This document shows positions 1 to 5,935 of a stretch of 23,908 nucleotides of DNA, one piece after another. The notes beneath the pieces were generated by a model, which saw only the letters and a list, made by a program, of their open reading frames with translations, searched no databases and was not told where the DNA came from. Source of the stretch: a virus; the IMG/VR virus record IMGVR_UViG_3300017991_001902, positions 1 through 23,908 of that record. The stretch is one strand, 5' to 3'. How positions within the stretch are numbered: the stretch's first letter is position 1; each line of letters begins with the position of its first letter. The translations under genes were made by a program, and so were the position numbers.

Positions 1-2
1 AT

Positions 3-128
3 CACGTGGGAGGCGTTTTGGAGCACAACCGTGTAGTGATCTTCGTGGCTCCAGCATACGTCCATCGTCCAGCGATTGTCGAGCAATACTGCTACCGCGT
101 CTGCCTGCCCGTTCATAAGCCGCTCCAT
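3..128 (-). CDS. Hypothetical protein, 3' end cut by window edge
   Basis: An ATG at 128 is preceded by GGAGGG four bases upstream (133-138). The frame stays open for 42 codons to the left edge, so only the N-terminus is present: it starts MERLMNGQADAVAVLLDNRW and contains a Cys-Trp pair and several His residues further on. No family is recognised. It lies downstream of two hairpins that separate it from the gene ending at 221, so it may belong to another transcription unit or depend on read-through. The strong ribosome binding site and unbroken frame make it likely to be real. The short visible length keeps confidence moderate. Confidence 0.55.
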   Translation of the reverse strand, partial: MERLMNGQADAVAVLLDNRWTMDVCWSHEDHYTVVLQNASHV

Positions 129-162
129 TGTGCCCTCCCGTGTGTTTGTCTCCGCTCATCAG

Positions 163-206
163 GCCGGGCCGATTTCCCGGCGAGCCCGGGGTGTGTGCCC
201 CGGGCT
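163..206 (-). terminator. Tandem GC hairpins after the 221-520 gene
   Basis: A perfect 9-bp inverted repeat (183-191 with 198-206, 6-base loop) lies 15 bases past the stop codon at 221. A second 6-bp hairpin (163-168 with 176-181) follows directly. On the minus strand no U-tract follows either stem, so this is not a classical intrinsic terminator. It may terminate with a factor or protect the 3' end of the message. Confidence 0.5.
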
Positions 207-220
207 TTCGCGTGCTTGGG

Positions 221-520
221 CTAGTCCGCTCTCATATATGGCAGATACACTGGCGCTGCGGGTGCGACAATGGTAACCAAGTAGCCATCTAGCGTTGCAG
301 TGTTGACCATGTTATATCCGTCGATCATAATGTCCCCGTTCAAAGGAGCGAACAAGGCTTTGAACACATCCGTATTCCAGGACTTGAGTGACTTCGTAGT
401 CCCCATGCTAGTACGGCGCATCACATGAATGGTCCCGTTTCGCTTGCAAACGATCTTGCTAATGCGTAAGTCGGAGTCTATAAGCAAAGCCTTCACAATC
501 TTTTGGAAGTCGGTTGCCAT
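221..520 (-). CDS. Hypothetical small protein (99 aa) with its own promoter
   Basis: The frame starts at ATG 520 with AAGGAG nine bases upstream and ends in TAG at 221. The N-terminal half looks helical and basic (Lys/Arg rich). The C-terminal half is hydrophobic and beta-like, with no clear membrane span. I do not recognise a family. It is the only gene in the window with a visible dedicated sigma70-type promoter (about 582-617) and it is bracketed by hairpins on both sides, so it looks like a single-gene unit outside the late structural operon. By eye its base composition is more AT-rich than its neighbours, which would fit separate acquisition. An accessory or regulatory role is possible but is only inference. 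Confidence 0.75.
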   Translation of the reverse strand: MATDFQKIVKALLIDSDLRISKIVCKRNGTIHVMRRTSMGTTKSLKSWNTDVFKALFAPLNGDIMIDGYNMVNTATLDGYLVTIVAPAAPVYLPYMRAD

Positions 521-581
521 TTCGTTCGTCTCCTTCGGGTGTCTGGGGGCAGTCCCTATCGCCGCCCCGTCCTTAACCTTA

Positions 582-617
582 CGACGATATTATAGCATAG
601 TTTCCCGCCTACGTCTA
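582..617 (-). promoter_or_regulatory. Sigma70-type promoter with extended -10
   Basis: On the minus strand a perfect TATAAT (589-594) is preceded by the extended -10 dinucleotide TG (596-597). A -35-like TAGACG (612-617) sits exactly 17 bases upstream of the -10. The predicted start is near 582, leaving a leader of about 60 bases before the ATG at 520. The flanks are conspicuously AT-rich in a GC-rich window. This is the best promoter I can find in the window. Confidence 0.8.
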
Positions 618-625
618 TAGCTATC

Positions 626-653
626 CGTAAAGATTGCGTAAATTTTGCGTAAA
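626..653 (-). repeat. Three CGTAAA direct repeats at 11-bp spacing upstream of the promoter
   Basis: CGTAAA occurs on the plus strand at 626-631, 637-642 and 648-653 (TTTACG on the minus strand). The outer two extend to CGTAAAGATT and the two right-hand ones share TTGCGTAAA. The 11-bp period puts each copy on nearly the same face of the helix. The block begins about 9 bp upstream of the -35 element. This is where an activator, an UP-element-like contact or a repressor would bind. Confidence 0.65.
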
Positions 654-671
654 GATTCCGCCCAACGAGAG

Positions 672-697
672 CCGCCCCGCCGGTGAGGGCGGGGCGG
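672..697 (-). terminator. GC-rich hairpin after the holin-like gene
   Basis: A perfect 10-bp inverted repeat (672-681 with 688-697) with a 6-base loop lies about 30 bases past the TAG at 727. It separates the end of the late operon from the promoter at 582-617. There is no U-run after the stem on the minus strand, so intrinsic termination may be weak. It is the likely end of the structural and lysis transcript. Confidence 0.55.
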
Positions 698-726
698 GGG
701 GAAATGGGGGTGATGGGGCCGCTACA

Positions 727-1083
727 CTATGGACGCCGCAGCGCGGACGTCCTGGCGTCCCGCGAGACCGCGTGGAACATCTGCGATGAGGTCCAGGTGG
801 TCACAATGATAATCATCACGGTCACGAGCCACTCCTCGCCCGTTTGTGGCCAGCTGCCGCTCGGGAGGCCGATGTCGAGCCGGGCCGCCAAGCCCAGCAA
901 CGCCAACACTGCCCAGGCCCCGACGCCTAGGATCGCCGAGACCACCAGGGCAAAGATGCGCTTCGCCAAGGTGCTCCACGCGCTCAGGTCCAGCTTCTCG
1001 ATGAGCCACTCTACGACTTTGCCTGCACCGCCACCGGTGATGACCAGCAGCACATACTGTAGGACCATCTCCATGCCGTTCAT
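727..1083 (-). CDS. Holin-like membrane protein (118 aa)
   Basis: The size, the position after the tail genes and two or three hydrophobic stretches suggest a holin, the membrane protein that triggers lysis by forming holes. The stretches are roughly residues 5-18 (short, glycine-rich), 42-67 (strong span with Leu/Val/Ala) and 83-96 (Val-Thr-Val-Met-Ile rich); a basic tail with several Arg follows. The ATG at 1083 overlaps the previous stop by ATGA and has AAGGAGG six bases upstream, which fixes the start. It pairs with the membrane coiled-coil gene upstream as a lysis cassette. No sequence family signature was recognised, so holin is an inference from topology and context. Confidence 0.6.
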   Translation of the reverse strand: MNGMEMVLQYVLLVITGGGAGKVVEWLIEKLDLSAWSTLAKRIFALVVSAILGVGAWAVLALLGLAARLDIGLPSGSWPQTGEEWLVTVMIIIVTTWTSSQMFHAVSRDARTSALRRP

Positions 1084-1415
1084 CCAGACCCTCCTTCTAG
1101 CCGTTCACACCGTACAGCTACACTGTCTAACACCGTTTCGATCCGAGCCACCACTGCCTGGATTTCGCTGATCGCCGTCAACTGCTCTATGTCCATCACG
1201 CGAGCACGCTCGTCCAGCCGGTCCAGGCGCTGCTCGAAGACGCCCATACGACGGATTATGTCATCCTGCTGCGCTTTGACCGTCGCGATCTCCACGCGCA
1301 CTATCCACATCGCGCCCACGACAGTGACGACCAGCGCGATGATCGTCAGCCAGCGTTGTACCTCCTTCCAGGTTACCATGCCGTTGCCGCTTCCGTTGGC
1401 CGGGGGGATAGCCAT
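1080..1415 (-). CDS. Single-span membrane protein with coiled coil, lysis-accessory candidate
   Basis: This 111-residue protein has one N-terminal membrane span (about residues 22-41). A long charged helix follows, with heptad-like spacing (about 42-105, rich in Arg, Glu, Gln and Leu). That layout resembles inner-membrane spanins (Rz type) and haemolysin XhlA-like lysis accessories, though XhlA usually has its membrane span at the C-terminus. Start ATG 1415 has AGGAGG six bases upstream, with the SD overlapping the previous TAG stop. The gene overlaps the holin-like gene by four bases, implying coupled translation. A role in lysis is likely from context. No outer-membrane partner (Rz1-like) was found, so the host envelope type is not settled. 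Confidence 0.6.
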   Translation of the reverse strand: MAIPPANGSGNGMVTWKEVQRWLTIIALVVTVVGAMWIVRVEIATVKAQQDDIIRRMGVFEQRLDRLDERARVMDIEQLTAISEIQAVVARIETVLDSVAVRCERLEGGSG

Positions 1416-1425
1416 ACATCACCTC

Positions 1426-1602
1426 CTATGCGTCCTGCGTCGCGGCGTCCGCTTGTCGTACTAGCGCATTCATAATCGCTTGCGCCATGCTCGCCAAGGG
1501 CTGCCCCCTGAGCACCTCGGCGCTAGCCTTTACCTCCAAGCTTTCTTCGTATAGCGTCTGCCCACCGTCTGTTTGTAGCGCTACTGAGAATAGCAGCTTC
1601 AT
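1426..1602 (-). CDS. Small hypothetical protein (58 aa)
   Basis: ATG 1602 is chosen over upstream alternatives because AGGAGG sits four bases before it and that SD includes the stop codon (TAG) of the tail gene upstream. The protein begins MKLLFSVALQTDGGQTLYEE and continues with a helical, Ala-rich C-terminus (SMAQAIMNALVRQAD). The pattern of a short beta hairpin followed by a helix is common in small phage proteins of unknown role between tail-fibre and lysis genes. No function is assigned. It is translationally coupled to both neighbours. Confidence 0.7.
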   Translation of the reverse strand: MKLLFSVALQTDGGQTLYEESLEVKASAEVLRGQPLASMAQAIMNALVRQADAATQDA

Positions 1603-1610
1603 CGCCCCTC

Positions 1611-2618
1611 CTAGTTTTGTCTGGTGTAAAAGCAAAATCCCGTGCGGTTCGTAACAACTACGGAGTCAACGTTGTTCTGCACATACACACGAAAGTCTAT
1701 CGTATGAGCGCCCCGCGCCACAGGCCCGAGCCGTGAGCTAATACCAGAGATCAACAGATGGTTTGCAGCGGGGCTACCGGAAAAGTGGTTTATCGGTACA
1801 GCTACGCCGTCGCAAAAAATTCGGAACTGATGCGTGAAAATGGCTCCTCGGGTCTGATTTACATGGTTAATCGTGTACCACACCCAAATATGCGCGGGCT
1901 CTTCCGTCGTAAGCGTCATCACTGACTGAGGATCTTGTGTCCACGCATTGACCGTTGTGGTAAAGTTGACTGCGGAATTGACATAATCGTGAATGAGGTG
2001 AATCTGAGGCGAGTAGCTGACCTTGCTCTGCTGGAACTGTACGTCGTCAAACTCGACGTATTGATTCGTCTCGCTGTTTGTGTTGCCTCGCAGCTCCACT
2101 TGGCAGTAGCGCGTGTTGGCGGGGAACGCTGCGTCCCCTGCTGGGCCTATGCGATACTGGCGCTGGACCCAGTTTACACCCGGAGCCCATGCGCCGATTC
2201 CAACCGTTCCCGTCAGCGCTTTGGCGGCGCTGTAACAACGAACGGCTAGCCCCCCTTGTACCGTTGCATTCGATCCGCGCATGGCCGCGCCGACGTAATA
2301 GTCTCGATCCTCGCTGACGGGGATATAGCGCAAGCTAGTCAAGACCCCCCCCGAGTGCCCGGCCACCGTGCTCCCGCAGCGCATACAATTGGCTCCGGCC
2401 CAGCCGCCGGTCTGGACTGTCGCGTATGCATCATTCCAGGTGTAGATTTTGTACCACCCCTCGGGCACGCCGTCTGGGTGGCTCAGCGCTTGGGCGATTT
2501 CAAACTGTCCATTCCAGATACCAAAATCGCCGATGGGCTCGTGCATCATTTCAAACTGGTTGGGCATCAAGTCTGCACCCACCAAGGTATTTCGTTCATC
2601 ATTCCGTGGCTGTGGCAT
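1611..2618 (-). CDS. Tail tip protein with CBM-like jelly roll, receptor-binding candidate
   Basis: The 335-residue protein has an N-terminal jelly-roll module resembling carbohydrate-binding modules of the CBM4/9 type (about residues 30-195). It opens with NGQFE and PEGW and closes with the typical FDDVQF strand. A separate C-terminal beta-rich domain follows (about 215-335). Its position just after the hub gene and before lysis genes is where siphoviruses place side or tip proteins that touch the host. The start ATG 2618 has GAGG nine bases upstream; an inner Met lies at residue 18. Cysteines at 78, 81, 129 and 172 could form disulfides. Receptor binding is inferred from fold-like features and position, not from a specific homologue. 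Confidence 0.6.
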   Translation of the reverse strand: MPQPRNDERNTLVGADLMPNQFEMMHEPIGDFGIWNGQFEIAQALSHPDGVPEGWYKIYTWNDAYATVQTGGWAGANCMRCGSTVAGHSGGVLTSLRYIPVSEDRDYYVGAAMRGSNATVQGGLAVRCYSAAKALTGTVGIGAWAPGVNWVQRQYRIGPAGDAAFPANTRYCQVELRGNTNSETNQYVEFDDVQFQQSKVSYSPQIHLIHDYVNSAVNFTTTVNAWTQDPQSVMTLTTEEPAHIWVWYTINHVNQTRGAIFTHQFRIFCDGVAVPINHFSGSPAANHLLISGISSRLGPVARGAHTIDFRVYVQNNVDSVVVTNRTGFCFYTRQN

Positions 2619-2624
2619 ACTCTT

Positions 2625-3833
2625 TTACCTCGCGTTGATCAAGCCGAGACGGGATAGCATCGCAGGCAATGTATCGACATCGCCGCCACTTACCACGAGC
2701 CGATCCGGGGCACTGAACGTCAGCCCCTCGATGTAGACATACCGCACGTCTTGGCGCGATGGCCCGAGATCGTGCCGACCGACAAACATCCCGCTCGTGC
2801 GCATCCACCGCCCGGGGCGGACCTGCCAAAGCTCGACGCGCGTCTGATCGCTAGTCAACACCTCTTGGGCTTCCGCCGCAATGCGGAATTCATAGGCTAC
2901 CGCGTCAGATACTTGCTCATAAATGACTTGCCGGTCCGCACGCACCTGTAGCGTATAGGCGTTGGCGCTGGCGTCGCCATACCCAACAAGTTCCTTGAGC
3001 ACCGTCCACGCCGCCCGCCGCTCGTGGTCATACGCAGGCACCGCCAATGTGTTTGTGGCAAGCATCGCGTTCGTGCTGGCGAATAAACCGTTGATATCAG
3101 CGTCCAATACCGCTGCGATCTTGGTATCTACGTTCTGTGTCCCGGTCGTGGTAGATTCGTACGGATAGAGCAAGTAAGCATAATAGCCAGACATCTCCAG
3201 GGCTACCGAGACGGCTCCTGAGCCCGCCTCGCCGACGGTGATCTTCTGGCTGAACTTTGGCCATGCGAGCTCCGCCAAAGCTGTGTCTCGTAGATTTTGC
3301 GCCAGTGCCGTCGTCAGCTTGCCTCCGGTCGTGTAGCCTTTCCAGATGCCGAATTGCGCCTGGCTTGCACTGTCCTCAGCCAGGTCCGTCATAACTTGTT
3401 CATAACCAGTTGGCGGTTGGGTGCTCGTGTCAATCCGCTGATAGATGACCCGCATGCGATTCATAATGGCGGAGAGCGGACCGTAGGTGATTGATGCGCC
3501 GCCGACCACAACGTCTAGGCGATCCACGAAGCCCTCCCACACACGCTCGCCTGCGCCGGAGGTAACTTCGACGTGAGCTCCGAGTAGTCGTTGCAACCAC
3601 CAATCCATTTCCGTGGGCTGGATTTCTAGCTGAGCGCGAGCATGTGTGAATCCGCCCACGGCCGCGGCTTCGTGCTCCCAAAGTGTTAGGCGTTGCTGAA
3701 ACTGATCGTCGAGCAGCTGGCCCCGCGGATTGATAATGACCGTGTTCGGGCTGCCCGGCGTCAATGCTACCGATGGCCGGTAGAGCGTGACGCTCAAGCC
3801 TTGCGAGTCCCAAAACGTGGAAAGGTCTGCCAC
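2625..3833 (-). CDS. Tail hub / tail-associated protein
   Basis: This 402-residue protein follows the Dit-like gene, the usual place of the baseplate hub (Tal / gp27-like). The segment around residues 95-120 (VWEGFVDRLDVVVGG, then a Tyr-Gly-Pro) matches the style of hub beta-barrels, where a domain is laid down along a local coordinate system. The C-terminal third (about 300-402) is again beta-rich and ends in a short helix. Start GTG 3833 overlaps the upstream TAG by one base (TAGTG), with GAGGGAG upstream. There is no long fibre or lysozyme extension, so host contact is probably left to the next protein. The family call is by position and general pattern, hence moderate confidence. Confidence 0.55.
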   Translation of the reverse strand: MADLSTFWDSQGLSVTLYRPSVALTPGSPNTVIINPRGQLLDDQFQQRLTLWEHEAAAVGGFTHARAQLEIQPTEMDWWLQRLLGAHVEVTSGAGERVWEGFVDRLDVVVGGASITYGPLSAIMNRMRVIYQRIDTSTQPPTGYEQVMTDLAEDSASQAQFGIWKGYTTGGKLTTALAQNLRDTALAELAWPKFSQKITVGEAGSGAVSVALEMSGYYAYLLYPYESTTTGTQNVDTKIAAVLDADINGLFASTNAMLATNTLAVPAYDHERRAAWTVLKELVGYGDASANAYTLQVRADRQVIYEQVSDAVAYEFRIAAEAQEVLTSDQTRVELWQVRPGRWMRTSGMFVGRHDLGPSRQDVRYVYIEGLTFSAPDRLVVSGGDVDTLPAMLSRLGLINAR

Positions 3834-5935
3834 TATCGGCTCCCTCGCGCCACGTCGTATCGATCCGCGGCCTCTGCGTTCACCTCCAAGGCCAGGTGCG
3901 GCGGAGCGTGGATGTCGGTAAAGGCCGCCGTATTGAGGTTATGACTCAGGACCCAGATGCGCTGGTCCGCTACTGTCTGGAGCACGAGCGGAACCGCCGC
4001 GTCTACCCGCCATCGACGCCACCACCGCTCGGGCGAGTAGAAAGCTCCCGAGCTCGAATCCCATGCTAGGGTCTGATCCAACTCTACCGTGGATCGCGGT
4101 ACGGTCAGGCTGCCCAGGGTCAGTCCGAACTGGCACCCAGTAAAATATGTTACCGGGTCGCGCGTATCAATAAAACATTCATCAGCAGGCATGAGAATGA
4201 AATCGTAAAAGTCCGCCGTATACGCGCCTGTGCTTTTCAGATCGATTCGCAGATATGTCGTGGTGAGGCCGGCCTGTGGCACGCTTGCGCCGGGAGGCAG
4301 CCGAAACACTCCCAGGTCGAGGAGCCCAAACGCGAGCAAACCCGCGAACGTCGCTACGCTGGGTACGTCTATGATGCCGGAGTCGTAAAATGTATATCCG
4401 CCGGTCCCCAGCGCCGTGTAAAACCTCGCCTGAATATCACTGCTTACGCCGCCAGCTCCTCGATTATATCGTAGGAACCCATGAAAAAGCCCGGCATAGT
4501 CTGGCCCTAAGGCGTTGCTCAGAGAATGATCAAATTCACCGGACCAAGCACTTGCCCCGCCAGGATTATAACGAATACACCGTCCTGTAGGCGCTCGCGG
4601 GTCACTCTGCCAAGCACAGCTTCCCGCTCCATTGAGCGTGGCCGTATGGCCAGTCGGCTGTTGCACGTCACTCAGATTTAGGTAGGCGTCGAACGCGGCC
4701 CCTCGGCTCATTTTCCGGCCGCCAAGAATGATGCGATTGAAGTAGCCTTCCAGGCTGGACAAATAGTCACTACGAGGTCGCATCATATATTGCGCCAGAG
4801 CAGGATAGTCGCCGTCGATTTGCGCTTCGTCCACCTCAAAAAATGGATTGACGATGGTGTAGATATCGCGGTTCTGTTGCTGCGCCCGCGTGATACCCGC
4901 AGCTTCTGTTACGACGGCGCGCACCCAGTATCCGGTCACGCCATTCACTGCAACCGTCGCCCAGTCGCTCGGAGGAGACCAAACCACTGTCCCCGTGCCT
5001 GTAGCAACGAATGGTTGGGTATCAGGCCCGCTGACGTCGAGGATCCCATTCGGATGCGCTGTCCAGTCGAGGGAGGTTAGATTTACCCACGCGCCATTCC
5101 AATATTCCCATGTGACGAAATCGCCAGCGCCATACGTGGCGGCAGTGAGAATGTCGAACACGAGCGAGTCGAATGGCCCGGCGTCGGCGTAGGTTACCGT
5201 GTCGATCCCAAAGTACATGATGTCGCCGTTACCCGGTCCCGCCGCTCCGCCCGGGAAAATGTCGAAGGGCAGCGCTGCTCCGAGCAGGTTAGCTGAGAAT
5301 GGCCCGCCAGGGCTCGTCCAGTTGTAGATATCAGTCAGGCTGGCCATGACGTGTTTGTTGCCTACGTACACCTCGGGCAACGTCGTCGCCGCTCTGCCCT
5401 GTGTGTTGCTGTCGAGGTCGGTATACCGACTGCTGATCTCGATGGCGTGGCCTTCGCCAGGCGGTTCGCTCTGCCATATTCCAAGCTCAAGATAGAGGCT
5501 GGAACTGATATTCCGCTGTCGGAACGTCTGCGACAGATGGACCGGATCGTCCACGTCTGGGATCGCGAACCCTTTGATGATGGCGTAGGCGATCCCTGTC
5601 TCTCGTCCAGAGCGCCGCTCCAACCAGACGGGCTCGTCTTGCTGCCACGTGGTCCAGTAGGAGACACCCTTCTCCAACAAGGCCAACAACGCCGCCCACT
5701 CCGCCCAAAGGCTATCGTCACAGCCACGATTGAGTACGAACGGAATCTCGAAGGTGATATTGGTCAGCCGTCGCGAGGCCAGGGATCGCCCGTCTGCCAG
5801 TGGCGAGTCGCGCCACGCTCCGCCGCCTTTCCATAGCGGGCGTGCTTGGCGGAACACATCCCGAACGTGAAACGGTGGCCGCAACAGGTCGACGCGAACC
5901 GTCCCGTCCGTGAGCGTTAGCAACGGTGTGGCCAT
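3833..5935 (-). CDS. Distal tail protein (Dit-like) with extra beta domains
   Basis: At 700 residues this is much longer than a classical Dit (about 200-300). Residues 1-155 look like a Dit N-terminal domain that would form the ring closing the tail tube. Residues about 235-360 form a separate Trp-rich beta module with YWNGAW, a VVWSPPSDW strand and a YWVRA strand, a pattern I associate with accessory modules of baseplate proteins. A further lectin-like beta region covers about 415-590, and a final domain returns to tail-like sequence (about 595-700). The ATG at 5935 overlaps the tape-measure TGA by one base (TGATG) with GAGGAGG upstream. An evolved Dit with glycan-binding insertions is the best reading. 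Confidence 0.6.
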   Translation of the reverse strand: MATPLLTLTDGTVRVDLLRPPFHVRDVFRQARPLWKGGGAWRDSPLADGRSLASRRLTNITFEIPFVLNRGCDDSLWAEWAALLALLEKGVSYWTTWQQDEPVWLERRSGRETGIAYAIIKGFAIPDVDDPVHLSQTFRQRNISSSLYLELGIWQSEPPGEGHAIEISSRYTDLDSNTQGRAATTLPEVYVGNKHVMASLTDIYNWTSPGGPFSANLLGAALPFDIFPGGAAGPGNGDIMYFGIDTVTYADAGPFDSLVFDILTAATYGAGDFVTWEYWNGAWVNLTSLDWTAHPNGILDVSGPDTQPFVATGTGTVVWSPPSDWATVAVNGVTGYWVRAVVTEAAGITRAQQQNRDIYTIVNPFFEVDEAQIDGDYPALAQYMMRPRSDYLSSLEGYFNRIILGGRKMSRGAAFDAYLNLSDVQQPTGHTATLNGAGSCAWQSDPRAPTGRCIRYNPGGASAWSGEFDHSLSNALGPDYAGLFHGFLRYNRGAGGVSSDIQARFYTALGTGGYTFYDSGIIDVPSVATFAGLLAFGLLDLGVFRLPPGASVPQAGLTTTYLRIDLKSTGAYTADFYDFILMPADECFIDTRDPVTYFTGCQFGLTLGSLTVPRSTVELDQTLAWDSSSGAFYSPERWWRRWRVDAAVPLVLQTVADQRIWVLSHNLNTAAFTDIHAPPHLALEVNAEAADRYDVARGSR

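Noticed and set aside
722-1009. Alternative minus-strand frame over the holin-like gene
   Set aside because: Arg/Gly/His-rich sequence without a start signal. The 727-1083 frame has hydrophobic spans, ATGA coupling and a good SD.
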